This document shows, one piece after another, positions 9,659-18,934 of a stretch of DNA of 64,000 bases. This stretch comes from Flavobacteriales bacterium. GTDB taxonomy: Bacteria; Bacteroidota; Bacteroidia; Flavobacteriales_E; Vicingaceae. The first letter of the stretch is position 1. Every line of letters begins with the position of its first letter. The notes under the pieces are model-generated. The model saw only the letters and a program-made list of their open reading frames with translations, did not search any database and had not been told where the DNA came from. The DNA lies in NCBI GenBank assembly GCA_020635815.1, contig JACJZB010000008.1:1-64000 (forward strand). Direction: 5' to 3'. The position numbers and the translations under genes were made by a program.

Positions 9659-10333
9659 ATGAAGAAGTCGTTTTTACTATCATTTATTTCATCATTACTT
9701 AGTCTTTTATCATTTGCTCAGAATACACTTTCAATAGATACTTTATATGGAAATACCATTCCAGATACAGCAAATTATGGAGCAGCGGGAAGTTTTGATG
9801 TGGTAATTAATTTATCAGGTACATCACCATATACAGGTATTGTGTATTTGGTTGCAGGAGTTGATAGTTCCGCAGGTGTACTATCAGTTGATACTGTTTC
9901 TCAAAGGGCGGTAACGAATATAATGAACGATACCATTAATTTTAATGTAGTTGAAATTTTCGATAATTCTAATGGCTATCGAAAAGGGGGAAATGTTGTG
10001 GTAATCTGGCCATTTGCTCCAAGTTTAGTAACTAAAGATACACTTTATAAAGATGTTTATGTTCAGGAAGTGGTTGGAATAAATGAAAATACGGAGTTAT
10101 ATCATCAATTTTCGGTTTATCCAAACCCAACAAAAAATGCAATCTACATTGAAAATAATAGCTTAAATGAGAGAGGTAAAAGAGTTAGAATAATCAACCT
10201 AAATGGCAAGTTGATTTACGATGAGCAATTTAACTCAAAAATTGACATTTCAAGTTTTTCAAGCGGAATTTACTTTTTAAATATAGTGTTAAAAACGGGA
10301 GAGATGTTGCATTATAAAATTGTAAAAGAATAA
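9659..10333 (+). CDS. Small secreted T9SS cargo protein
   Basis: The product has 224 residues: a signal peptide (MKKSFLLSFISSLLSLLSFAQ), a roughly 110-residue beta-rich domain, and a type A sorting domain (FSVYPNPTKNAIYIENN, VRIINLNGKLIYDEQF, ISSFSSGIYFLNIV, ending in YKIVKE). The central domain is not recognised. A TAAGTTTG promoter-like box at 9630-9637 sits 21 bases before ATG 9659 and overlaps an in-frame TTG, which again argues for the ATG. It is probably exported and surface attached; its role is unknown. Confidence 0.75.
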   Translation: MKKSFLLSFISSLLSLLSFAQNTLSIDTLYGNTIPDTANYGAAGSFDVVINLSGTSPYTGIVYLVAGVDSSAGVLSVDTVSQRAVTNIMNDTINFNVVEIFDNSNGYRKGGNVVVIWPFAPSLVTKDTLYKDVYVQEVVGINENTELYHQFSVYPNPTKNAIYIENNSLNERGKRVRIINLNGKLIYDEQFNSKIDISSFSSGIYFLNIVLKTGEMLHYKIVKE

Positions 10334-10445
10334 AATAATAAAAGCCAAAAAATATATACTTAAGATAAAATACGTAGAAATACTCTATTTATTAAGGTTT
10401 TAATTATTTAAATTTAGTGTGTACATACATTAAATCTAGAAAGCC

Positions 10446-10817
10446 ATGATTAATGAATATAACTACCATTGCTTTCATTGTAAAAATCAACTGAATAAAG
10501 ATCAAGAAGTTGAATTTTTGATTGAAAGAAACACGAAAGAAAAGGCAAGAATATTTTTGTCTCCAACTCCTAAATCATATAATTATAGAACTGAACCAGC
10601 AATTAAATTCGAGAAGGATGAAATTGTTGATTTTTTCTGTGTTCAATGCAATAAGAGTTTGGTTTCAGAAGAGTACCCTAAATTTATAAAAATTCATTTA
10701 AAAGTAACAGAAAATGTTTTAATTGATGTATTCTTTTCTCGGATACATGGTGTTCAAAAAACATATGTAGGGCTTGAAGACTTTAAAGAGACTTATGGGG
10801 ATGAAATGGACTTATAA
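10446..10817 (+). CDS. Small zinc-ribbon-like hypothetical protein
   Basis: This 123-residue soluble protein has two CxxC knuckles, CFHCKN near residue 9 and CVQCNK near residue 68, spaced as in a split zinc ribbon. The domain between and after them is mixed alpha/beta with no membrane segment. I do not recognise a family. The gene stands alone and its last codons overlap the end of convergent aroE by six bases. Zinc binding is inferred only from the cysteine pairs. Confidence 0.65.
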   Translation: MINEYNYHCFHCKNQLNKDQEVEFLIERNTKEKARIFLSPTPKSYNYRTEPAIKFEKDEIVDFFCVQCNKSLVSEEYPKFIKIHLKVTENVLIDVFFSRIHGVQKTYVGLEDFKETYGDEMDL

Positions 10818-11546
10818 GTTCCATATTTCCCAAGCTTTTTCAGCTTGCAATTGAAGCATTTGGTAACCATTGAGCGTGATTGCTCCGTGTTCTTTACCTT
10901 CTTTTAAAAAAACAGTTTCTGAAGGATTGTAAACCAAATCATACAACAAATGACTAGGTGTTATTAAATTGTAATCTAAGTTAGGTCTTTCATCAATATT
11001 AGGAAAAGTACCAATAGGAGTAGTGTTTACTATAATTTGATGATGTTTAATTACATATTCATTAATGTCGTCATAACTGATTTCATTATCATTTTTTGGA
11101 TTACGAGAAACAAAAAGACAGTTGATATTGATACTATTTAAAGCATAAGCTACAGCCTTAGAAGCTCCTCCAGTTCCGAGTATCAAGGCTCTTTCGTGGT
11201 TTATTTCAATAAATGGTTTTAACGATTGCTTAAAACCAAAATAATCGGTGTTGTGCCCGATTAATTTATTGCCTTCAATTTTTATAGTATTAACAGCTCC
11301 AATTTCTTTAGCTTCAGTACTGAGTTCAGTTAAAAAAGGAATTATACTTTTTTTATAAGGTATTGTAACATTTAATCCCTTTAAATTGGTGTTTAGCTCT
11401 AATATTGATTTTACTTTTTCTACCGCATCAATATCAAATAACTCATAACTAGAATTAGTAATGTCTTCTTTTTCAAATTTTTCGGTAAAATATTTCTTAG
11501 AAAAAGAGTGGGATAAGGGGTGTCCAATTAATCCGTAAAGGTTCAT
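10812..11546 (-). CDS. aroE: Shikimate dehydrogenase
   Basis: AroE reduces 3-dehydroshikimate to shikimate with NADPH in aromatic amino acid synthesis. Family landmarks are GLIGHPLSHSFSKKYF at the N-terminus (substrate-binding SxS), LNVTIPYKKSIIPFL with the catalytic Lys near residue 65, NTDYFGF, and the NADP-binding ALILGTGGASKAVAYAL. The ATG at 11546 gives 244 residues beginning MNLYGLIGH, normal for the family; a longer TTG start at 11564 adds six unconserved residues. The gene is monocistronic and convergent with the zinc-ribbon gene. Confidence 0.95.
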   Translation of the reverse strand: MNLYGLIGHPLSHSFSKKYFTEKFEKEDITNSSYELFDIDAVEKVKSILELNTNLKGLNVTIPYKKSIIPFLTELSTEAKEIGAVNTIKIEGNKLIGHNTDYFGFKQSLKPFIEINHERALILGTGGASKAVAYALNSININCLFVSRNPKNDNEISYDDINEYVIKHHQIIVNTTPIGTFPNIDERPNLDYNLITPSHLLYDLVYNPSETVFLKEGKEHGAITLNGYQMLQLQAEKAWEIWNL

Positions 11547-11646
11547 GCTTAATGTTTTCGCCAAATTATTAAATTATAGGCTGCCTTACAATAAAATAAA
11601 TTAAAGAATCGTTAAATGATTGTAAGTTAAATTTAAATCCCTAATT

Positions 11647-12525
11647 ATGAGTTATTTAAAGCTACTGTGCTTAAAAAGCACCCTAATATCCCTATGTCTA
11701 ATTTTTACTTCATTTAATGTTGTTTTTTATGACAGTCATAGTCATCCAATATCAATAGAACACGCTATAAGAAACAATTTGATTAATTGTAATATAAGCT
11801 CAAAAGGTGGACACAAGGGTACTTGTGTAAATATGAGTTTAGAGAATAAAAGTTTACACCATCTAAATGTACAAGTTGAGTCTGGGAGGAATTTGATCTC
11901 GAATGACACCAATAAGCAAGATATTTTAATTGTAAAAGAGGAAGTATTTGTACTGAATAAGGGTGAAAACGAAAGTAAGGACTTGTTTGGGTTTTGTTCT
12001 CAATCACATAAAGGTTCTCCAAGCAAAAATGAGGAGTATGCTTTAGGGCAAATGAAAGATAAAAAGACAGTTCAGTTGACAACTTATTTAGCAAAAAATA
12101 ACTATCCTTTATCAGCAATGCAAAATGCAATTTGGGTAATGACTAACAATAGAAGAGTAGAAGGAATTTATCATGAAAACAGAGATTCAATAAAAAGTTT
12201 AATGGATTATGTTTCTAATTTAACTTATCAATTTACACCATGGTATTCTATTCAGTACTATGAAGATGAATCGAGCTTAGTTTCGGATAATGCCAAGCAA
12301 ATTTATGGTGAGTTTGAAGGTCGTTTATTAAAAGATACAAAGGTTAAAGTCGTGGTTTTTGATATGTTGAATATTGCCCAGTTAAGAAAAGAGATTATAA
12401 TTTCAGAAGAAGCTAATTCACATCCTGTAAATGTAGATGTTAGTAGTTTGCCTAAAGGACGTTATCATATTGGTTTTTACGTTGTAGGAGGAGGGCGAGT
12501 TGATGAAAAAGTATTTAGTATTTAA
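11647..12525 (+). CDS. Exported hypothetical protein
   Basis: The product has 292 residues and a hydrophobic N-terminus (LISLCLIFTSFNVVFY) likely to be a signal peptide or anchor. A central region contains QLTTYLAKNNYPLSAMQNAIWVM, resembling a helical sequence seen in some secreted Bacteroidota proteins. The end is a beta-sandwich (YGEFEGRLLKDTKVKVVVFD, VDVSSLPKGRYHIGF) similar in outline to a T9SS sorting domain but lacking the YPNP motif. I cannot assign a function. It is alone on its strand, between aroE and a convergent lipoprotein gene. Confidence 0.6.
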   Translation: MSYLKLLCLKSTLISLCLIFTSFNVVFYDSHSHPISIEHAIRNNLINCNISSKGGHKGTCVNMSLENKSLHHLNVQVESGRNLISNDTNKQDILIVKEEVFVLNKGENESKDLFGFCSQSHKGSPSKNEEYALGQMKDKKTVQLTTYLAKNNYPLSAMQNAIWVMTNNRRVEGIYHENRDSIKSLMDYVSNLTYQFTPWYSIQYYEDESSLVSDNAKQIYGEFEGRLLKDTKVKVVVFDMLNIAQLRKEIIISEEANSHPVNVDVSSLPKGRYHIGFYVVGGGRVDEKVFSI

Positions 12526-12552
12526 ATGAAAAACCTGGTTTACAAAGAATGA

Positions 12553-13092
12553 TTATTTAACCTTTTTTAAGGTAAGTGTTTCTTTAAATAGTTTCTTTTT
12601 TATCAATTGTTTAAATTCCTTTTTTGTAGGATTTAAAATAATGGTTTCTATTTTTTCATTTTCGTCTTTCAAGTAAGTTTTGTTGGAAATAAAATTTAAA
12701 TTCTTAACCAACTCTTCTCTTTTACCAGAAATGTATTCAATACTAATACTTTGATTTTTTTTAATATTAAGTAATGAAATAGTCCAGTTATCATTTTCCT
12801 TTGCATTTAAGAAGTATTTTTTACCAAGCTGTTTTAAGAGTAAGCTGTCTGATAAATAAAACTCATTAATAATATTATTGTTAAATAAACTATTGTAGTT
12901 TGAGGCAAGCACTTTGTAAAAATTAGCCCCTATCTCAAAAGTGTCGTTTTCATTTGTATAATAAGTACCATAAATTTCTTCTGGAAAATGAGTTGAATTT
13001 TTTACCCAGGTTGGTTGTGGGTTTGTAAATACTACAGAAGTACAAGAAAACAGTAACAAAGATATGGAAATACAACTGAAAAACTTTTTCAT
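12553..13092 (-). CDS. Putative lipoprotein, function unknown
   Basis: The product has 179 residues. The N-terminus MKKFFSCISISLLLFSCTS is a lipoprotein signal with a lipobox cysteine at residue 17. The mature part is beta-rich with Asn- and Lys-rich stretches (YGTYYTNENDTFEIGANFYK) and has no recognised domain. It is expected in the periplasm, anchored to the inner or outer membrane. It faces the hypothetical exported gene convergently and is divergent from queE across a 133-base gap. Confidence 0.6.
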   Translation of the reverse strand: MKKFFSCISISLLLFSCTSVVFTNPQPTWVKNSTHFPEEIYGTYYTNENDTFEIGANFYKVLASNYNSLFNNNIINEFYLSDSLLLKQLGKKYFLNAKENDNWTISLLNIKKNQSISIEYISGKREELVKNLNFISNKTYLKDENEKIETIILNPTKKEFKQLIKKKLFKETLTLKKVK

Positions 13093-13225
13093 ATTTTAAA
13101 TGCTATATGTATGTAGCACTAAAGATACGACATGATTTTCGGATTTATATTTATCAGGAGTGTTTTTCTATGAATTATCCTAAAATACAATTTAACTAAA
13201 AACTATTATCTTAATTTTACCTCTT

Positions 13226-13879
13226 ATGATAAATGAGATTGAACTATCTTCTGCTGAAGAAAAAGATTTATTAGAGAAAGGGTTAAAACTCCCAATAATG
13301 GAAGAGTTTTATTCCATTCAAGGTGAAGGGTATAACTCTGGTAAGGCTGCCTACTTTATACGTGTAGGCGGATGTGATGTTGGTTGCCATTGGTGTGATG
13401 TAAAGGAAAGTTGGAATCCAAACACCCATCCATTAACTGATATTTACCAAATTGTAAAAAACATCCAGAAATTTCCAGCTAAATCTATAGTAGTTACAGG
13501 TGGAGAACCAACTATTTATAATTTAGAAGAAATCACAACTCAATTACTTCAAGCAGGAGTAGAGTTGTTTTTAGAAACTTCAGGAGCGTATAAGCTAACA
13601 GGAAAGTGGCACTGGATTTGCTTATCTCCTAAAAAAAATAAATTACCTTTAAAAGAGAATTATAGTTTAGCACATGAATTAAAAGTAATTATTCACAACA
13701 AGCACGATTTGAAATGGGCAGAAGAGCAAGCACAATTTGTAAATAAAAGGTGTAAATTGTACCTTCAACCAGAGTGGAGCAAAGTAGATGAAATTATGCC
13801 AATTATTATAGACTATGTAATGAATAACCCAAAATGGAATGTTTCGCTACAAACCCATAAATACATGAAAATACCTTAA
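13226..13879 (+). CDS. queE: 7-carboxy-7-deazaguanine synthase
   Basis: QueE is a radical SAM enzyme making 7-carboxy-7-deazaguanine on the route to queuosine in tRNA. The iron-sulfur motif C-x3-C-x2-C appears in GGCDVGCHWCDVKESW (about 50-65), preceded by EEFYSIQGEGYNSGKAAYF and followed by VVTGGEPTIYNLEE. The 217-residue length fits the short QueE group. The queC, queD and queF genes are not in this window. It ends two bases before the PorE-like gene, so the two are probably transcribed together despite different roles. Confidence 0.93.
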   Translation: MINEIELSSAEEKDLLEKGLKLPIMEEFYSIQGEGYNSGKAAYFIRVGGCDVGCHWCDVKESWNPNTHPLTDIYQIVKNIQKFPAKSIVVTGGEPTIYNLEEITTQLLQAGVELFLETSGAYKLTGKWHWICLSPKKNKLPLKENYSLAHELKVIIHNKHDLKWAEEQAQFVNKRCKLYLQPEWSKVDEIMPIIIDYVMNNPKWNVSLQTHKYMKIP

Positions 13880-13881
13880 TT

Positions 13882-15834
13882 ATGAGATTATCTTCAATTC
13901 TAATTTTTCTAGCAGTTTTGTTTTGTAGTTTTTCAATAAAGGCTCAAGATAAAAAATATACAAGTACCAATAAAAAAGCAATAAAACTTTATGAAGAAGG
14001 GAAGAACGCATACGATATGCGTAACAATGAATTAGCCGAATTAAACTTTTTAGAAGCTTTAGAAAAAGACCCTAATTTTGCAGAAGCAGAATTGTTGTTG
14101 GCTTATGTTTATACCGAAACAGGTAAGTATGAAGCAGCAATAGAACACTACAATAAATCAATTGCAATAAAACCCGATTTATTTCCTGAAGCTCATGCTT
14201 CAGTTGGTTTACTAGAATTAAGATTTGGACGATATGAAGCTGCTCAAAAAAGTTTAACAAATTATTTTAAGTTTACCGACTCTCCATTAATGATGAAAGA
14301 TGCTGCCAAAAAAGGGCTGATTGATTGTGAGTTCGCAATGGAAGCCTTGAAAAACCCAGTTCCTTTTGAACCAAAAAATTTAGGTGCAGGAATTAACTCA
14401 GAATTACCGGAATATTTTCCTTCTTTATCTGCTGACGGGATGTATTTATTATATACACGTAGATTAAATTCTGAAAAAACGTATGATGGATTTAATGAAG
14501 ATTTTTACATTAGCAAATATGATGGACACAATTGGCAACAATCCATTAACCTAAAAGGAATTAATAGTATGAACAATGAAGGTGCTCCAACAATTTCTCC
14601 TAATGGTCAGTTTTTAATTTTTACCTCTTGTGCCGATATGAATGGTTATGGACCAGATAGAAAGGGTTATGGAAGTTGCGATTTATTTTATGCATACAAT
14701 ATTGGTGGAAAATGGACTAATCCTAAAAATTTAGGAACACCAATCAATACACAACATTGGGAAACCCAACCTTCTTTTTCATCTGATGGCAAAACACTTT
14801 ATTTTGTAAGGGGCTTTAGAACAAGAAACGGCATTAAACAACAAGATATTTGGACAAGCGAATTAAGTGAAGGAGGAGTATGGTCAACACCCTCTCGTTT
14901 GAGTGATGTTATTAATACTGACGGTAGAGAAGAATCTGTATTTATTCATCCTGATAACAAAACCTTGTATTTTTCTTCAGACGGACACCCAGGAATGGGC
15001 GGTTTAGATTTGTATATGAGTACAAAAAACGAAGATGGGCAATGGACTACTCCAGTAAATTTAGGTTATCCAATTAATACTTTTAATGATGAGAATAGCT
15101 TACTGGTAGATGCTGAAGGTAAGCTAGCTTATTTTGCTAGTAATCGCGAAGGTGGTTATGGAGATTTAGATTTATATGCTTTTGAATTACCAGAAAATGC
15201 TCGCCCTAATAGAGTTACTTATTTGGCAGGAAAGGTTTATGATGCAGAAACAAAAGAAGTTTTACCAGCACGTTTTGAGTTGATTAATTTACAAAATAAA
15301 GAGGTGGCAGTTCAGTCTTATGCTGATGAAGTAACTGGAGACTATTTGGTTTGCTTGCCAGTAAATAAAGATTATGCCTTAAATGTTTCTCAACCGGGTT
15401 ATTTGTTTCATTCAGAAAACTTTACCTTAACTGAAGGAACAATAGACAAACCTTTTAAAAAGGATGTACCTATGCATAAAATTAAGGTGGGACAAAGTGT
15501 GGTGTTGAAAAATGTATTTTTTGAAACAGCAAAATTTGATTTAAAAACGCGGTCAGAAATTGAATTAGATAAATTGGTTGACTTTTTAAATAAAAATGAA
15601 AAACTAAAAATTGAATTAAGCGGACATACTGACAATATTGGTGACACAAAAATGAACCAAACTTTATCTGAAAATAGAAGTAAAGCAGTGTTCGATTATT
15701 TGGTTAAAAAAGGAATTGACACAATGCGATTAACTACTAAAGGTTATGGAGATACTCAACCAATAGCAACAAACGATACTGATGCTGGTAGAGCTGAAAA
15801 CAGAAGGACTGAATTTAAAGTGATAGCAAATTAA
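13882..15834 (+). CDS. PorE-like OmpA protein (TPR, beta-propeller, CRD, OmpA)
   Basis: Domains of this 650-residue protein run in the order described for the T9SS component PorE: signal peptide (to about 22), TPRs (about 30-135, AIKLYEEGKNAYDMRN), PD40/WD40-like propeller blades (about 160-430, repeated LYFSSDGHPGMGGLDLY-type strands), a carboxypeptidase-regulatory fold (about 445-530), and a C-terminal OmpA peptidoglycan-binding domain (ELSGHTDNIGDTKMNQTLSE, NRRTEF). PorE of Porphyromonas is a lipoprotein; this signal ends in SIKAQ without a lipobox cysteine. Bacteroidota often carry several paralogs of this architecture, so a direct T9SS role is an inference. Confidence 0.8.
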   Translation: MRLSSILIFLAVLFCSFSIKAQDKKYTSTNKKAIKLYEEGKNAYDMRNNELAELNFLEALEKDPNFAEAELLLAYVYTETGKYEAAIEHYNKSIAIKPDLFPEAHASVGLLELRFGRYEAAQKSLTNYFKFTDSPLMMKDAAKKGLIDCEFAMEALKNPVPFEPKNLGAGINSELPEYFPSLSADGMYLLYTRRLNSEKTYDGFNEDFYISKYDGHNWQQSINLKGINSMNNEGAPTISPNGQFLIFTSCADMNGYGPDRKGYGSCDLFYAYNIGGKWTNPKNLGTPINTQHWETQPSFSSDGKTLYFVRGFRTRNGIKQQDIWTSELSEGGVWSTPSRLSDVINTDGREESVFIHPDNKTLYFSSDGHPGMGGLDLYMSTKNEDGQWTTPVNLGYPINTFNDENSLLVDAEGKLAYFASNREGGYGDLDLYAFELPENARPNRVTYLAGKVYDAETKEVLPARFELINLQNKEVAVQSYADEVTGDYLVCLPVNKDYALNVSQPGYLFHSENFTLTEGTIDKPFKKDVPMHKIKVGQSVVLKNVFFETAKFDLKTRSEIELDKLVDFLNKNEKLKIELSGHTDNIGDTKMNQTLSENRSKAVFDYLVKKGIDTMRLTTKGYGDTQPIATNDTDAGRAENRRTEFKVIAN

Positions 15835-15869
15835 TTTTTTTTTTTGACGAAAATTTAAAATTATTTATC

Positions 15870-16397
15870 ATGAGAAGTATATTTCTTAGTTTATTATTTT
15901 TTAGTTTAAAAGTATTTTCTCAAACTTCTGAAATAGAAAATGAAGGGTACAAAACACTTTATGTAATTGTAATTACCAAAGATGGTAAAGTAAATCATAT
16001 TGTTAAAGAAGGAGCTCTAATTAGCACAAAAGTAGGTGGTAAAACAGTAAATGGAAGGTGGTATTTTAAAGCATTCCCAGATGTGGTTGCTGTAGTAGGA
16101 AAAGATAAAGAAATATTAACTCAGATTGAATTAAATAAAGAAGAACCATTAAGAATAGTTACACCTCAACCCAAATCAGGACCAAGTATTGGTATAGGAG
16201 TTGGGCCAGTTTCTGTTTCAAATTTTGGACCTGGCTATCAAAACTTTAACATGACGAAATATAGAGCTGAAATAGTAGAGCGATTAGAAACAAAAGAGGA
16301 AAAACTAAGAAGAGAATATTACGAAAAGCAAGAAGAGGAACGATTAGCAAAAGAAGCCGCAAAGGCTGCTAAAAAAGCAGCGAGGAAAAGTAAATAA
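15870..16397 (+). CDS. Exported protein with charged C-terminal helix, unknown
   Basis: This 175-residue protein has a signal peptide (MRSIFLSLLFFSLKVFSQ), a compact N-terminal beta-rich domain, a Gly/Pro linker (GPSIGIGVGPVSVSNFGPG), and a highly charged Lys/Glu/Ala helix from about residue 130 to the end (EEKLRREYYEKQEEERLAKE and on). The helix probably forms a coiled coil or binds another surface component. No family is recognised. It lies 35 bases after the PorE-like gene and 8 bases before the nuclease gene, suggesting a small envelope operon. Confidence 0.6.
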   Translation: MRSIFLSLLFFSLKVFSQTSEIENEGYKTLYVIVITKDGKVNHIVKEGALISTKVGGKTVNGRWYFKAFPDVVAVVGKDKEILTQIELNKEEPLRIVTPQPKSGPSIGIGVGPVSVSNFGPGYQNFNMTKYRAEIVERLETKEEKLRREYYEKQEEERLAKEAAKAAKKAARKSK

Positions 16398-16405
16398 AGA
16401 ATTTA

Positions 16406-17695
16406 ATGGTTAAAAATATATTGATAAGAGTAGCTGTATTATTTTTCTTTTTACCTTTTGTTGGATTTACTCAAAGCCTTGATGAACAACTTGATTGGCT
16501 AAACAATCAAGTTGAAACTCTAGAAGCTAAAAAAGCAGAGGTTCAAACTAAGATAGCTGAACTAAAACTTGAGAAAATAAGAAAAGATATCGCTGAAATT
16601 GGATTGCCCAAATCTTTAGAAGGAGAGGAGGTAATATCTCACTTAGCTTATAGTTTAGTTTATGATGAGAACCATGAACAAGCAAAATGGGTTGCACATA
16701 TAATTGCTGTAGATATTGTAGATGGGAAAGCAAGTCGATCGAATAATTTTAGAGTTGACCCTTTAATTAAAACAGGTAGTGCAACTGAAAAAGACTATTT
16801 TTTAAAGACAAAAAAGGCAGGGGAAAAGAATAAATACGAGTATGATGGATTTGGTTACGATAGAGGTCATTTGGCACCTTCAGCCGATTTTAAATGGAAT
16901 AAAAAAGCCTTATCAGAATCATTTTATTATTCAAATATGTCGCCTCAGTTGGCAGATTTTAACCGTAAAAAATGGGCAAAATTAGAAGGTTTAATGAGGG
17001 CCTATGTTGAAGAGAATTCACAACAAATTTTTATTGTTACTGGCCCAATATTAAACGATAGTTTGCCTGTGATTGAACGAGGAGAGAATCAGGTAAGTAT
17101 TCCCGAATATTTTTATAAAATTGCGTTAGACTTAACCAATAAAAAAGCGATAGGTTTTATAATGCCAAATAAGGATGTTAAGAACCCTATTGCAAGTTTT
17201 GCTATGTCAATAAATGAAATAGAAATAGCTACTGGTATTGATTTTTTCTATCAATTGGATGATGAGTTAGAAGAACAATTAGAAAGTCAAAATCAAGTAA
17301 GTGATTGGTTGCCAGAAAGCCAAGAAACAGATGTAACTCCAATTTATCAGCCTAGTTTACCTCCCGGAGTATTTAATACTGTACAAGCCAAAAACTATAT
17401 GGGAAATGGTAAAAAGATAACTGTAAAAGGAACAGTGGTAAATGCTCGTGAAACTAAAAATGGACATTTGTTTTTTAATTTAGATAAAAACTATCCCAAT
17501 CAAATTTTTACCGTAGCTATTTGGAAACAAAACATTAAAAATTTTAGCTATAATCCTTTAGTAGAATGGATGAACAAGAAAATTACCATTAGTGGTAAAA
17601 TTGCTGATTTTGATGGCGTTCCAACAATGATTCTGGAAAAGGAAGATGCTATTGAGTTTGAAGAAGACCCTAAATATAAAATGATAGTAGAGTAG
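16406..17695 (+). CDS. Exported DNA/RNA non-specific endonuclease with OB-like C-terminus
   Basis: The 429-residue protein has a signal peptide (to about 23), a predicted coiled coil (about 25-65), a NUC1/DNA-RNA non-specific endonuclease domain (about 75-290) with the catalytic DRGHLAPSADFKWN and a later NMSPQLADFNRKKWAKLE, and a C-terminal OB-fold-like domain (about 330-420: KKITVKGTVVNARETKNGH). The nuclease motif contains the conserved His base, and the downstream Asn needed for Mg2+ binding in relatives is present. It probably degrades nucleic acids outside the cytoplasm for nutrition or biofilm remodelling. No immunity gene is present, so a toxin role is unlikely. The gene ends two bases from the convergent SpoIID gene. 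Confidence 0.85.
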   Translation: MVKNILIRVAVLFFFLPFVGFTQSLDEQLDWLNNQVETLEAKKAEVQTKIAELKLEKIRKDIAEIGLPKSLEGEEVISHLAYSLVYDENHEQAKWVAHIIAVDIVDGKASRSNNFRVDPLIKTGSATEKDYFLKTKKAGEKNKYEYDGFGYDRGHLAPSADFKWNKKALSESFYYSNMSPQLADFNRKKWAKLEGLMRAYVEENSQQIFIVTGPILNDSLPVIERGENQVSIPEYFYKIALDLTNKKAIGFIMPNKDVKNPIASFAMSINEIEIATGIDFFYQLDDELEEQLESQNQVSDWLPESQETDVTPIYQPSLPPGVFNTVQAKNYMGNGKKITVKGTVVNARETKNGHLFFNLDKNYPNQIFTVAIWKQNIKNFSYNPLVEWMNKKITISGKIADFDGVPTMILEKEDAIEFEEDPKYKMIVE

Positions 17696-17697
17696 AG

Positions 17698-18867
17698 TTA
17701 AAAATCTTGCTTAAAAAAGTCTAGCGACTCTAGATTAATCATGTGCACATCTTTATAGTAAAAGTGTAAAATTTCAGCGTAAGAATACCCCAATTTAGCC
17801 ATACGCATTGCACCTTCTTGACACAATCCAACACCATGACCGAAACCTTTTCCTTTTAAGATAATTTCATTTCCATTTGGTATTATATCAAACTGAGCTG
17901 ATTTTAATCGCCAATCACTTCTAATATCCACCAAAGGAATTGATATGTTTTGTTTTTCAAAATTCTGTTCTCTACAGTTTTGAAAATACTCTAAACTACA
18001 CTCATGGTTTAATTCTTCTTGAGGATATTTATGTTTAGACGAAAGGTAATTTACCCAATCAGTTTTTGGTATTTTCTTGGTCCAAACAGCATTGTTCTCG
18101 TTTAGGCAAAAAGTGTCTCTCACTGATCTTAAATAGTACAAACTTTGTCGCCATACATCTTCTGAATTAGCTGTTTGCCCACCACAGTTTGAGTAAAAAG
18201 TAGCAGTAATTAAGTTGATATCACTATCTACAATAACAACACCATGCGTTTCTATTGCAGCGTCTTTAATTAAAGCTGATTTAGGTTTGCTATTATAAGC
18301 CTGACAATGAACTTTATCACACAAACTAAATCCTTCAGCTTGATGCCGGTCGATGTTTTTTAAAGCATAAGTTCTACAAATAATGGCTTGTAATTTAAAA
18401 TATTCGGGAGGCGGGCTTCTTCCAACTTCAGATTCTACAACGCCAGCAACATAATTATCAATGTCAATGTTGTTGATGAGTTGAAAGTAATTTTCGTAGT
18501 TATGTAGTTTTACTAGAAGATTATCATCGTAAAATTTAATTTTTCCAGCAGGATTATTGGTTTTAATTTTAAATGAATTTTCCCAAGCAGTACCTATAAA
18601 ACGTACCTTTTTAAATGAGCCATAATCTTTATCGAGCGATTTTACAAATATTTCACCGTTTGAATAACTTAATTGAATGATTTCATCATTTTCAATTTCG
18701 GCTAATTTCCCGTTTTCGGTATAAATGGTATAATTTCCAAACTGTGGAGAGAAAATAAAAGAAGTGATTTTTGATTGATGTAAAATACCAATATTCACAA
18801 TTTCCGCTTTACCTAAAAAAGTAGAAAGTGAAATAAAAATAAAGATAATGGATTTTAGTTTAATCAC
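17698..18867 (-). CDS. SpoIID/LytB-domain protein
   Basis: The 389-residue product has a signal peptide and a SpoIID/LytB domain: NIDNYVAGVVESEVGRSPPP (about 135-155), KLQAIICRTYALKN, and the C-terminal GKGFGHGVGLCQEGAMRMA. SpoIID is a lytic transglycosylase in spore formers, and LytB enhances an amidase; in non-sporulating Bacteroidota these proteins are thought to act on peptidoglycan. The start is GTG at 18867, because no ATG precedes the signal peptide in frame. It lies 67 bases downstream of lpxB on the same strand and could be read with the surE-lpxB operon. Confidence 0.85.
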   Translation of the reverse strand: MIKLKSIIFIFISLSTFLGKAEIVNIGILHQSKITSFIFSPQFGNYTIYTENGKLAEIENDEIIQLSYSNGEIFVKSLDKDYGSFKKVRFIGTAWENSFKIKTNNPAGKIKFYDDNLLVKLHNYENYFQLINNIDIDNYVAGVVESEVGRSPPPEYFKLQAIICRTYALKNIDRHQAEGFSLCDKVHCQAYNSKPKSALIKDAAIETHGVVIVDSDINLITATFYSNCGGQTANSEDVWRQSLYYLRSVRDTFCLNENNAVWTKKIPKTDWVNYLSSKHKYPQEELNHECSLEYFQNCREQNFEKQNISIPLVDIRSDWRLKSAQFDIIPNGNEIILKGKGFGHGVGLCQEGAMRMAKLGYSYAEILHFYYKDVHMINLESLDFFKQDF

Positions 18868-18934
18868 GGCTCAAAAATAATAGGATAGAAGACTTGTTTT
18901 GTTGTAATTGCAAGCAGTTATCCACAATTAACTA

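Noticed and set aside
16406..17695. Idea that the exported nuclease is a toxin of a contact-dependent system.
   Set aside because: No immunity gene, PAAR/VgrG or Rhs partner is present, and the signal peptide plus OB-like domain fit a secreted scavenging nuclease better.
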